Below are positions 35,772-44,113 of a stretch of DNA of 64,000 bases, piece after piece. The position numbers and the translations under genes were made by a program. The notes beneath the pieces were generated by a model. The model was not told the origin of the DNA and searched no databases. It saw only the letters and a list, made by a program, of their open reading frames with translations. How positions within the stretch are numbered: the first letter of the stretch is position 1; each line of letters opens with the position of its first letter. This stretch comes from Streptomyces rhizosphaerihabitans (GTDB taxonomy: Bacteria; Actinomycetota; Actinomycetes; Streptomycetales; Streptomycetaceae), in the NCBI RefSeq assembly GCF_025399795.1, contig NZ_JAODTZ010000040.1, forward strand, positions 1-64,000, read 5' to 3'.

Positions 35772-36938
35772 ATGCCGATCAACCGGGCCGCGTCCACCTC
35801 TGTCGACGTGCCGCGAGGACTCGCGGGCGTCGTCGTCACCGATACCGAACTGGGTGACGTCAGGGGGCTGGAGGGCTTCTATCACTACCGCCAGTACTCG
35901 GCCGTCGACCTCGCGCAGACCCGCGGCTTCGAGGACGTCTGGCACCTGCTGGCCCATGGCGAACTGCCCGACGAGGCTCGCCGTGCAGCCTTCACCGCGC
36001 GGTCCGCGCGGCTGCGCCGGCTGCCGGACGACGTGCGCGCCGCGTTGCCCGCGATCGCTGCGGCGACAGGACCGTCGGGACCGCTCGCCGGGCTGCGCAC
36101 CGCTCTGTCGCTGCTCGGAGCCTCGCTGGGGTTCCGTCCGGTGTACGACATCGACGCCGGGCGGCGCCGCGACGACGGCCTCGTGGCGACGGCGGCCGTG
36201 CCGACTCTGCTCACCGCGCTGTACCGGCTCGGGCAGGGGCTGGAGCCGGTGGAGCCGCGTGAGGACCTGGGGTACGCCGCCAACTACCTGTACATGTTGA
36301 CGGGTTCGGAGCCGGACGCGGCCCGTGCCCGTGCGGTTGAGCAATACCTCATATCAACCATTGACCACGGATTCAATGCATCAACGTTCACGGCGCGGGT
36401 TATCGCGTCCACCGGCGCCGATGTGGCGGCCTGCCTGGTGGGCGCGGTCGGGGCCCTCTCCGGCCCTCTTCACGGTGGTGCTCCCAGTCGCGCCCTGGAC
36501 ACCCTCGACGCGATCGGGACACCCGACCGTATCGACTCCTGGATCCGCGAACGTGTCCTCGCAGGCGATCGCATCATGGGCTTCGGGCACCCTGTCTATC
36601 GTACGGAGGACCCGCGCTCGCGCATGCTCCGCGGGATAGCTCAGGGGTTCGGCGGCCCGCTCGTCGAGTTCGCCGTCGAGGTGGAGCGACGGGTGGAGGT
36701 GATCCTGGCCGAACTCAAGCCGGGCCGTGAGCTGCACACGAATGTGGAGTTCTACGCCGGTGTGGTCATGGAACTCTGCGGGCTGCCCCGCGAGATGTTC
36801 ACCCCCACGTTCGCCGCCGCCCGCGCGGTCGGCTGGAGCGCCAACATCATGGAGCAGGCGGAGGACTCGAAGATCATCCGCCCGGCGGCTCGGTACGTGG
36901 GGCCGGTTCCGCCGGTGGCGGTGCCCGCTCGCAGCTGA
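35772..36938 (+). CDS. Citrate synthase (second copy)
   Basis: This 388-residue citrate synthase should condense acetyl-CoA with oxaloacetate or a similar 2-oxoacid. The active-site His residues H234 (GPLHG) and H273 (FGHPVY) are present. The catalytic Asp position is Glu (HTNVEFY, E326), so activity or specificity may differ, for example as a methylcitrate-type or low-activity enzyme. GGAGG lies 5-6 bases before the ATG. It may act with, or be controlled by, the divergent fused citrate synthase. Residues 189-206 are encoded by an unusual AT-rich, rare-codon patch. A 5-bp tandem repeat and a terminator follow. Confidence 0.9.
   Translation: MPINRAASTSVDVPRGLAGVVVTDTELGDVRGLEGFYHYRQYSAVDLAQTRGFEDVWHLLAHGELPDEARRAAFTARSARLRRLPDDVRAALPAIAAATGPSGPLAGLRTALSLLGASLGFRPVYDIDAGRRRDDGLVATAAVPTLLTALYRLGQGLEPVEPREDLGYAANYLYMLTGSEPDAARARAVEQYLISTIDHGFNASTFTARVIASTGADVAACLVGAVGALSGPLHGGAPSRALDTLDAIGTPDRIDSWIRERVLAGDRIMGFGHPVYRTEDPRSRMLRGIAQGFGGPLVEFAVEVERRVEVILAELKPGRELHTNVEFYAGVVMELCGLPREMFTPTFAAARAVGWSANIMEQAEDSKIIRPAARYVGPVPPVAVPARS
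36336..36388 (+). other. AT-rich rare-codon patch inside the citrate synthase gene
   Basis: The codons here include ATA, TCA, ATT, AAT, GCA, TCA, CAA and GTT, which are rare in this genome. The stretch contains ATCAA, ATTGA, TCAAT and ATCAA half-sites like those of the intergenic palindromes. The protein segment (ISTIDHGFNASTF) is conserved, but GC-rich synonymous codons were available. An intragenic operator is inferred. Confidence 0.4.
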
Positions 36939-36975
36939 CCTGACCTGACCTGACCCGACCCGACCTGATCCGACC
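36936..36975 (+). repeat. Eight tandem pentamers (T/C)GA(C/T)C
   Basis: TGACC occurs four times, then CGACC twice, TGATC and CGACC, with no interruption over 40 bp. The first unit contains the TGA stop of the citrate synthase. A strand-slippage product, possibly variable in length between strains. Confidence 0.8.
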
Positions 36976-36979
36976 GAAA

Positions 36980-37010
36980 CGGGCCCGGCACCAGGTCGGT
37001 GCCGGGCCCG
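36980..37010. terminator. Terminator after citrate synthase 2
   Basis: CGGGCCCGGCACC (36980-36992) pairs perfectly with GGTGCCGGGCCCG (36998-37010) around the loop AGGTC. It lies between convergent genes and may work in both directions. Confidence 0.9.
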
Positions 37011-37040
37011 GGGTGCCAGTGGCTCCGGAAACCGCTGCCG

Positions 37041-37280
37041 CTACGCGCCGGCACCATCGCCCCAGGCTCGGACGGGTGTCCCGCGCGTGACGACTGCGAT
37101 CCGTTCGTCGTCGGCTCGAGCGGCGTCGGGCGGGAGCTCCCGCCCGAGTTCCTGAGCGATCTCGCGCCCGATGACGGCGAAGCCCGCCGTCGCTGAGCTC
37201 GAAGGTGTCGGGACAGGACCGGCCGGTTGCGCTGCCCCGTGCACGGGGGAGGACGGCATGCGACGGACGACAGCCGTCAT
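37041..37280 (-). CDS. Small hypothetical protein, degenerate paralogue of the next gene
   Basis: This 79-residue protein has the same length as its upstream neighbour (37444-37683) and shares the core FAVIG...ELPPDAARADDERIAVVTR. Its segment before that core (TPSSSATAG) lacks the FELSDGR-like sequence of the paralogue, which suggests decay or divergence. I cannot assign a function. It is the last of three same-strand genes that begin with a DUF6082 protein. AAAGGCCGAGG precedes the ATG. Confidence 0.6.
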   Translation of the reverse strand: MTAVVRRMPSSPVHGAAQPAGPVPTPSSSATAGFAVIGREIAQELGRELPPDAARADDERIAVVTRGTPVRAWGDGAGA

Positions 37281-37443
37281 TGCCTCGGCCTTTCCCGCGG
37301 TGACCCTGCGTTCACGTGCGGGTCGTCCTGTGACTGCCCACCGGACAGGGACGGCGCGCGAAACGGGGTCACCGAGGGCAAGACGAACGCACAGCGATGT
37401 GATGGTGTGCCGATACTCCCGTAAGGGTGCGGCGTTCGGTCAC

Positions 37444-37683
37444 CTATGCGTCGGGAATATCCGCCTTCGCGTGAATAAGGGTTTCGCGGGAGACCACGAC
37501 GATTCTCTCGTAGTCTGCCCGGGATGCGTCACGGGGAAGTTCGGCGTCGAGCGTCTCTGTCGCATCCGTTCCGATCACAGCGAACCTTCCGTCGGACAGT
37601 TCGAAAATGTCTGGGCAATTGGCACCGGACACGCTTCCTCGCAAGGTTGGAGGGGTGCCAATTCGACGGATGATGTGGCTCAC
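37444..37683 (-). CDS. Small hypothetical protein (ADY/ERIVV family), paired with DUF6082
   Basis: The 79-residue product has the pattern DIFELSDGRFAVIGTD, then ELPRDASRADYERIVVVSRE. I have seen this in many small Streptomyces proteins of unknown function. The GTG at 37683 is chosen by alignment to the paralogue downstream, which is also 79 residues, and by an AAGGGA site about 10 bases upstream; the frame is open to 37812. The surroundings have lower GC, consistent with acquired DNA. Confidence 0.7.
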   Translation of the reverse strand: MSHIIRRIGTPPTLRGSVSGANCPDIFELSDGRFAVIGTDATETLDAELPRDASRADYERIVVVSRETLIHAKADIPDA

Positions 37684-37955
37684 TGTTCTTGATTCCCTTT
37701 GATCTCGAGGTGGGATTGCTGCGCGCTGTTGCTGCGCGGCGCGATGCGGCCCTGTGGGGCCGCAACCTCGGACCGGGCGGCGTGGAGCGACGTTCGATGG
37801 GGATCGACCCAATACGTGATTGCGCAGTAGTCAACCCTGTTGGCATCAGGGGAAACGCGACGGTTTACTGGTTCGTTATCGCCCGACCGTGTGATCTGTC
37901 CGCCGGGGAGGTGCAGGTGAACGGGTCCGCGCCGGAGTGCGGCAGGTGAAAGGCG

Positions 37956-38513
37956 CTACTCGCTCGGCGGTTCACCCACCACCCACCACTCGTCCGTGTC
38001 GGTTTCCTCCACTTGTGCGAGGAGATCTTCGACCATGAGTCCGATTTGGGCTTCGTCGGATGTGCTGATGAGAGTTGCCCGATAAGGGCGTGTTGCGTAC
38101 CAGTACTCCCGGAAGATGGGCTGCTGGAGCAGCCCGCGGGCCAGGCCGAAGAATTCCTCGCGAGTGATGTTGCCCATGCGGTAGTAGCAGAGCGCATTGG
38201 TGTACAAGGCGTTGGTGAAGAGGAACTGTCGCTGTTTCCTCGGGGAGACGGTCCCCTCGTACACGTCCAGTACCTCGGCCAGTTCGGGATCGTCCATGGC
38301 CTTGCTCAGCAGCTCCCAGTGAAGCCGTTGTTGGTGGGCGAGATTGGCCTGTCGCTGGGTCTGGGCGGCTTGCTCGAGCAGCTCGATCCGCGCGTGCAAC
38401 GCGTCAAGCGTGGTTCGCTGCGCGACGAGGGTGACGGCGGCCCCCGTCAGCAGGCCGACCGCTGCCGCGGCAGCGGAGCCCAACCCACGCACTTTGGCTT
38501 TCCGTGTGGCCAT
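37956..38513 (-). CDS. DUF6082 family protein
   Basis: The 185-residue protein has a short hydrophobic N-terminal segment (about 12-31), then a coiled-coil-like helix (LHARIELLEQAAQTQRQANL) and an all-helical domain. Motifs such as KAMDDPELAEVLDVYEG and FREYWYATRP are typical of DUF6082. The family is of unknown function and is common in Streptomyces accessory regions beside small proteins like the two downstream. It is probably anchored to the membrane by the N-terminal segment. It is divergent from the CobW gene. Confidence 0.8.
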   Translation of the reverse strand: MATRKAKVRGLGSAAAAAVGLLTGAAVTLVAQRTTLDALHARIELLEQAAQTQRQANLAHQQRLHWELLSKAMDDPELAEVLDVYEGTVSPRKQRQFLFTNALYTNALCYYRMGNITREEFFGLARGLLQQPIFREYWYATRPYRATLISTSDEAQIGLMVEDLLAQVEETDTDEWWVVGEPPSE

Positions 38514-38833
38514 GTCAACCCCCGAATCAGGCGACCGTCCGCCGGTCGTCGGTTGTGGGGCGACAGGGAGCGGACCGGCGAGCGGTGGGCGGCGCGCTTG
38601 CCGCCCCCCAGTGTTGCCGAGCGGCTCTGATCGGCAGGGAGGCGGAGAGGAGGCGCACGGAGGGATGTGCGGGTCGCATCCACCGGCGCCATGTCCAACG
38701 TGTGCCCCGTGAGCGCCGCTAACAATCGTTCACTTCGGGGTGTTTCCTCCCGCTCGTATGCTTGGTCGGCATTCATTCCCCGCGTGAGCGCCGGTCCCGT
38801 GAGCCGGTGCGCGTACAGGTTCAGAGAGGGCGC
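38514..38833. other. Divergent intergenic region
   Basis: This 320-bp gap separates the DUF6082 and CobW genes. It holds the AGAGAGG ribosome site at 38823-38829. I could not identify a Zur-type box or another clear operator. Confidence 0.5.
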
Positions 38834-39907
38834 ATGGTGAGCCAGTCGAGTCCCCGGCAGATCCCGGTCATCGTTCTCGCCGGCTTCCTGGGTTCCGGCA
38901 AGACCACACTGCTCAACCATCTCCTGCACCGCAGTGGTGGAAGCCGTATCGGAGCCGTCGTCAACGACTTCGGGGCGATCGAGATCGACGCGATGGCGGT
39001 GGCCGGAGCGCTCGGCGATTCCACCGTCTCGCTCGGCAACGGGTGTCTGTGCTGTGCGGTCGATGTCGGTGAACTTGATCAATATCTTGATCGGCTCGCT
39101 CAACCCTCTGCCCGGATCGACGTCATCGTCATCGAGGCGAGCGGGCTCGCAGAGCCCCAGGAACTCGTGCGCATGGTGCTCGCCAGCGAGCACCCGGGGA
39201 TCGTGTACGGAGGGCTCGTCGAGGTCGTCGACGCTGCCGAGTTCGTCGGTACACGCGAGAAGCATCCCGAGATCGACCGGCACCTCGCCCTCGCCGATCT
39301 CGTCGTCGTCAACAAGATCGACCGGTCCGACGACGCCGAGCACGTGCTGGGTGTCGTCCGGGAGCTCGCCGACCGCGCCGCGGTCGTCCCCGCCACCTAC
39401 GGCCGTGTCGATCCGGAGTTCCTCTTCGACTGCAGGCCGGGCGAGGAGCGCATCGGACAGCTGTCCTTCGACGATCTGCACGATCGCGAGGAAGACGGCC
39501 CGGGGGAGAGGGGGCACGAGGAGCACGGCCACCTCGGCCATCTGCACTCCGTCTACGAAGCCCTTTCCTTCAGCTCCGAAGTGCCGCTGGGGCCGAGGCG
39601 GTTGATGGCGTTCCTCGACAGCAGGCCCGAAGGGCTCTACCGGATCAAGGGGTATGTCGACTTCGGCGTCCAGGACATCCGCAACAGGTATGCCGTGCAC
39701 GCCGTCGGGCGGTTCCTGCGCTTCTATCCGGAACCCTGGGCCGGTGCGGACGAGCGGCTCACCCAGCTCGTCCTCATCGGCTCCGGGATCGACACGGTGA
39801 CGCTGACCAAGGAGCTGGAGGCATGCAAAGAGGACGCCCCGCATGCCGACGAACACAGCATGTGGGGCGTCCTCCGCTACGTACAGGAGCCGGACCCGGA
39901 AGGCTGA
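38834..39907 (+). CDS. CobW/ZNG1-type metal-chaperone GTPase
   Basis: This 357-residue GTPase has Walker A GFLGSGKTT (17-25), the C-X-C-C metal site CLCC (71-74) after a Glu/Asn-rich loop, and the NKID specificity motif. A His-rich insert (HEEHGHLGHLH) and a CobW C-terminal domain follow. Members insert zinc or cobalt into client proteins. Nothing nearby is an obvious client. The ATG at 38834 has AGAGAGG upstream; the frame is open from 38762. Codons 80-86 (CTT GAT CAA TAT CTT GAT) are unusually AT-rich and form a repeated TTGATC motif. Confidence 0.9.
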   Translation: MVSQSSPRQIPVIVLAGFLGSGKTTLLNHLLHRSGGSRIGAVVNDFGAIEIDAMAVAGALGDSTVSLGNGCLCCAVDVGELDQYLDRLAQPSARIDVIVIEASGLAEPQELVRMVLASEHPGIVYGGLVEVVDAAEFVGTREKHPEIDRHLALADLVVVNKIDRSDDAEHVLGVVRELADRAAVVPATYGRVDPEFLFDCRPGEERIGQLSFDDLHDREEDGPGERGHEEHGHLGHLHSVYEALSFSSEVPLGPRRLMAFLDSRPEGLYRIKGYVDFGVQDIRNRYAVHAVGRFLRFYPEPWAGADERLTQLVLIGSGIDTVTLTKELEACKEDAPHADEHSMWGVLRYVQEPDPEG

Positions 39908-39914
39908 CCGCGGA

Positions 39915-42374
39915 CTACACCGGGCCCGCCACCACCGACACCGGCTTGCCCAGCGAGATGCCCGAGCCGTCGCGGCGCGGGTCGATCTCCGGCAGGTCGA
40001 CGGGCATACCGGTCTTCTGTGCCGCGCGTCCCGGCGTCGGACCGGCCCAGGCCAGCGACAGGCAGTCCTCGCCCTTCAGGAACCGCTGGCAGCGCACACC
40101 GCCCGTGGCGCGGCCCTTGCGCGGGTACTGGTCGAAGGGGGTCAGCTTGGCCGTGGTCTGGACGGAGTCGTCCAGCGTCCCGCGTGAACCCGCCACCGTG
40201 AACACCACCGCGTCGACCGCCGGGTCGACCGCGGTGAACGAGATCACCTTCGCGCCGTCGGTCAGCTTGATGCCCGCCATGCCGCCTGCGGCACGGCCCT
40301 GCGGGCGCACCTGCGAGGCCTGGTAGCGCAGCAACTGGGCGTCGTCCGTGATGAAGACCAGGTCCTCCTCGCCGGTGCGCAGCTCGACGGCGCCGACGAT
40401 CCGGTCGCCGTCCTTGAGGGTGATGACCTCCAGCTCCTCCTTGTTCGAGGGGTAGTCGGGCACCACACGCTTGACGACACCCTGCTCCGTGCCGATCGCC
40501 AGGCCCGGCGACGTCTCGTCGAGGGTCGCCAGACAGATCACCGTCTCGTTCGGCTCCAGGGCGGACAGGAACTCCGAGATCGGAGCGCCCCCGGAGAGGT
40601 TGGGCGCCGACGCCGTCTCGGGCAGCCGCGGGAGGTCGATCACGTTCAGGCGGAGGAGGCGGCCCAGGGAGGTGACAGCACCGATCTCGCCGCGTGCCGT
40701 CGCGGGCACCGCGGAGACGATCGCGTCGTGCTTGGTGCGCTTGCCGTCCGGGTCCTCCCCGAAGGGGTCACCGGTCGCCGTGCGCGCCAGCAGTCCCGTC
40801 GAGGACAGCAGAACCCGGCACGGGTCGTCGGCGACCTGGAGCGAGACCGTCGCGGCGGGGCTGCCCGCGGACTCCAGGAGCACCGTACGCCGGTCGGTGC
40901 CGAACTTCTTGGCCACCGCGGCCAGTTCGCCGGAGACCAGCTTGCGCAGCTCCGCGTCCGAATCCAGGATGCCGGTCAGCTCGTCGATCTCGCCGTTGAG
41001 CCGGTCGCGCTCCGACTCCAGCTCGATGCGGTCGAACCGGGTGAGGCGGCGCAGCGGCGTGTCCAGGATGTACTGCGTCTGGATCTCCGAGAGGGAGAAG
41101 TGCTCGATCAGGCGCTCCTTGGCCTGTGCCGAGTTGTCGCTGGAGCGGATGAGGCGGATGACCTCGTCGATGTCCAGGAGGGCGACGAGGAGACCCTCGA
41201 CCAGGTGCAGCCGGTCGCGCTTCTTGGTGCGGCGGAACTCGCTGCGGCGGCGCACGACGTCGAAGCGGTGGTCGAGGTAGACCTCCAGCAGCTCCTTGAG
41301 GCCGAGGGTGAGCGGCTGACCGTCCACCAGTGCCACGTTGTTGATGCCGAAGGACTCCTCCATCGGCGTCAGCTTGTAGAGCTGTTCGAGGACCGCCTCC
41401 GGCACGAAGCCGTTCTTGATCTCGATGACCAGACGCAGTCCGTGGGAACGGTCGGTGAGGTCCTTGACGTCGGCGATGCCCTGGAGCTTCTTCGCGCCGA
41501 CCAGGTCCTTGATCTTCGCGATCACCTTCTCCGGGCCGACGGTGAAGGGCAGTTCGGTGACGACGAGGCCCTTGCGGCGCGCCGTGACGTCCTCGATCGA
41601 CACCGTGGCACGGATCTTGAAGGTGCCGCGGCCCGTCTCGTACGCGTCCCTGATCCCGGAGAGACCGACGATCCTGCCTCCGGTGGGCAGGTCGGGTCCC
41701 GGGACGTGCTTCATCAGCGTCTCGAGGTCGGCGCCCGGGTACCGGATGAGGTGACGGGCGGCGGCGATGACCTCGCCGAGGTTGTGCGGCGGCATGTTGG
41801 TGGCCATGCCGACGGCGATTCCGGACGAGCCGTTGACCAGGAGGTTCGGGAAGGCGGCCGGCAGAGCCACCGGCTCCCGCTCCTGGCCGTCGTAGTTGGG
41901 CGAGAAGTCGACGGTGTCCTCGTCGATCGACTCGGTCATCAACGACGTGGCGTCGGCCATCCGGCACTCGGTGTAACGCATCGCGGCCGGCGGGTCGTCG
42001 TTGCCGAGCGAGCCGAAGTTGCCGTGACCGTCGACCAGGGGAAGGCGCATGGAGAAGGGCTGCGCCAGGCGCACCAGGGCGTCGTAGATCGACGAGTCGC
42101 CGTGCGGGTGCAGCTTGCCCATGACCTCGCCGACGACGCGGGCACACTTCACATAGCCGCGGTCGGGGCGCAGTCCCATCTCGTTCATCTGGTAAACGAT
42201 GCGACGGTGCACCGGCTTGAGGCCGTCGCGGGCGTCCGGCAGGGCTCGCGAGTAGATGACCGAGTACGCGTATTCGAGGAAGGAGCCCTGCATCTCGTCC
42301 ACGACGTCGATGTCGAGGATCTTCTCCTCGTACGAGTCGTCGGGCGGCGGGGTCTTCGTGCTGCGGCGGGCCAT
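39915..42374 (-). CDS. parC: DNA topoisomerase IV subunit A
   Basis: The 819-residue subunit cuts and rejoins DNA and pairs with ParE. The catalytic Tyr is Y134 in AMRYTECRM. The quinolone-resistance region HPHGDSSIYDAL (89-100) has Ser 94 and Asp 98, the sensitive residues. A six-bladed C-terminal beta-propeller domain follows the breakage domain (for example LVFITDDAQLLRYQASQVRP). The ATG at 42374 is preferred, with AAGGAG about 12 bases upstream; the longer frame to 42599 lacks homology-like features. The gene converges on the CobW gene only 8 bp away. It is also called parX in S. coelicolor. Confidence 0.95.
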   Translation of the reverse strand: MARRSTKTPPPDDSYEEKILDIDVVDEMQGSFLEYAYSVIYSRALPDARDGLKPVHRRIVYQMNEMGLRPDRGYVKCARVVGEVMGKLHPHGDSSIYDALVRLAQPFSMRLPLVDGHGNFGSLGNDDPPAAMRYTECRMADATSLMTESIDEDTVDFSPNYDGQEREPVALPAAFPNLLVNGSSGIAVGMATNMPPHNLGEVIAAARHLIRYPGADLETLMKHVPGPDLPTGGRIVGLSGIRDAYETGRGTFKIRATVSIEDVTARRKGLVVTELPFTVGPEKVIAKIKDLVGAKKLQGIADVKDLTDRSHGLRLVIEIKNGFVPEAVLEQLYKLTPMEESFGINNVALVDGQPLTLGLKELLEVYLDHRFDVVRRRSEFRRTKKRDRLHLVEGLLVALLDIDEVIRLIRSSDNSAQAKERLIEHFSLSEIQTQYILDTPLRRLTRFDRIELESERDRLNGEIDELTGILDSDAELRKLVSGELAAVAKKFGTDRRTVLLESAGSPAATVSLQVADDPCRVLLSSTGLLARTATGDPFGEDPDGKRTKHDAIVSAVPATARGEIGAVTSLGRLLRLNVIDLPRLPETASAPNLSGGAPISEFLSALEPNETVICLATLDETSPGLAIGTEQGVVKRVVPDYPSNKEELEVITLKDGDRIVGAVELRTGEEDLVFITDDAQLLRYQASQVRPQGRAAGGMAGIKLTDGAKVISFTAVDPAVDAVVFTVAGSRGTLDDSVQTTAKLTPFDQYPRKGRATGGVRCQRFLKGEDCLSLAWAGPTPGRAAQKTGMPVDLPEIDPRRDGSGISLGKPVSVVAGPV

Positions 42375-42733
42375 CGCTGCTGCGGCTCCTTCACAGTCTC
42401 TGCCGGGGCATGAGCGGGTTCTGACGCGCACCATTGTGGACCGCCCCACTGACAACGCCGACCGCGACCCGTCCGTAGCGCCCTTCCGGGGCGCTCCGCG
42501 GCCGTCTTCGGGACCGGTCCCGAAACCGTTCCCGAGCTGCTCTCGAGCCCCGTACCGGCGGCCTCCGAACGCGTTCGCAGTGGTTCCTGGAGGGTTCATC
42601 GGGGTGTGTCAGGGACACGCGTAAGTCTCGCTCTCGGCGTACGCGGTGCGGGAACTTCGCCAGCTGTCCGCGCGCTTGCATACAGTGGCAGGACCGACAG
42701 GAATGACGCAGTTCCGCGATCGAAGGGACGTAC
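42375..42733. other. Divergent promoter region of parC and the M16 operon
   Basis: This 359-bp region holds AAGGAG for parC on the left and AAGGGACG for the peptidase on the right. TTGCATACAGT near 42677-42687 could include a -10 element for the peptidase operon. No gene is supported. Confidence 0.5.
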
Positions 42734-44113
42734 ATGCCCATGGGTCACACGGCCACAGCTGAGGCAGGCTCCGGCGGCCTGACAGCGACCGAGCATCGCC
42801 TGGCCAACGGCCTGCGCGTGGTGCTCTCCGAGGACCATCTGACCCCGGTCGCCGCGGTGTGCCTCTGGTACGACGTCGGCTCGCGCCACGAGGTCAAGGG
42901 CCGGACCGGACTCGCCCACCTCTTCGAGCACCTGATGTTCCAGGGCTCCAAGCAGGTCCAGGGCAACGGTCACTTCGAACTCGTCCAGGGCGCTGGCGGC
43001 TCGCTCAACGGCACGACGAGCTTCGAGCGCACCAACTACTTCGAGACCATGCCCACCCACCAGCTGGAGCTCGCCCTCTGGCTGGAGGCCGACCGCATGG
43101 GCTCGCTGCTCGCGGCACTGGACGACGAGTCCATGGAGAACCAGCGCGACGTCGTCAAGAACGAGCGCCGGCAGCGGTACGACAACGTCCCCTACGGCAC
43201 CGCGTTCGAGAAGCTCACCGCGCTCTCGTATCCCGAGGGCCACCCGTACCACCACACCCCGATCGGATCGATGGCGGACCTGGACGCGGCCACCCTGGAG
43301 GACGCCCGCGCGTTCTTCCGCACCAACTACGCGCCCAACAACGCGGTCCTGTCGGTCGTCGGAGACATCGACCCGGAGCAGACGCTCGTCTGGGTCGAGA
43401 AGTACTTCGGCTCCATCCCCGGGCACGACGGCAAGCCCGCCCCGCGTGACGGCTCGCTGCCCGACATCATCGGCGAGCAGCTGCGCGAGGTCGTCGAGGA
43501 AGACGTCCCGGCGCGCGCCCTGATGGCCGCCTACCGGCTCCCGGAGGACGGCACGCGCGCGTGCGACGCCGCCGACCTGGCGCTCACCGTCCTCGGCGGC
43601 GGCGAGTCCTCCCGGCTCTACAACCGGCTCGTACGCCGTGACCGCACCGCCGTCGCGGCCGGGTTCGGCCTGCTGCGGCTCGCCGGAGCGCCCTCCCTGG
43701 GGTGGCTGGACGTGAAGACGTCCGGCGACGTCGAGGTCCCGGTCATCGAGGCCGCCGTCGACGAGGAGCTCGCCCGGTTCGCCGAGGAGGGCCCGACGGA
43801 CGGGGAAATGGAGCGCGCTCAGGCCCAGTTGGAGCGTGAGTGGCTCGACCGGCTCGGCACCGTCGCGGGCCGCGCCGACGAACTGTGCCGGTACGCCGTC
43901 CTGTTCGGTGACCCGCAGCTCGCCCTGACCGCCGTGCAGCGCGTCCTCGACGTCACGGCGGAGGAGGTCCGGGAGGCCGCCAGGGCCCGCCTGCGCCCCG
44001 ACAACCGCGCGGTGCTCGTCTACGAGCCGACCACCGCCGAAGCCGCCGAAGCCGCCGAAGCCGCCGACGCGGCTGACTCCGCCGACGAGACCGACGAGGA
44101 GGCGGCGAAGTGA
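42734..44113 (+). CDS. M16 family zinc peptidase, catalytic subunit
   Basis: The 459-residue protein has the inverted zinc motif HLFEH (H62, E65, H66) with the distal ligand E144 in KNERRQR. Its second half keeps SRLYNRL but lacks the Tyr of the R/Y substrate-binding motif. It therefore resembles the catalytic half of heterodimeric mitochondrial-processing-peptidase-like enzymes. The C-terminus has an Ala/Glu-rich tail. Its stop overlaps the next start by 4 bp. Target peptides are unknown. Confidence 0.93.
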   Translation: MPMGHTATAEAGSGGLTATEHRLANGLRVVLSEDHLTPVAAVCLWYDVGSRHEVKGRTGLAHLFEHLMFQGSKQVQGNGHFELVQGAGGSLNGTTSFERTNYFETMPTHQLELALWLEADRMGSLLAALDDESMENQRDVVKNERRQRYDNVPYGTAFEKLTALSYPEGHPYHHTPIGSMADLDAATLEDARAFFRTNYAPNNAVLSVVGDIDPEQTLVWVEKYFGSIPGHDGKPAPRDGSLPDIIGEQLREVVEEDVPARALMAAYRLPEDGTRACDAADLALTVLGGGESSRLYNRLVRRDRTAVAAGFGLLRLAGAPSLGWLDVKTSGDVEVPVIEAAVDEELARFAEEGPTDGEMERAQAQLEREWLDRLGTVAGRADELCRYAVLFGDPQLALTAVQRVLDVTAEEVREAARARLRPDNRAVLVYEPTTAEAAEAAEAADAADSADETDEEAAK

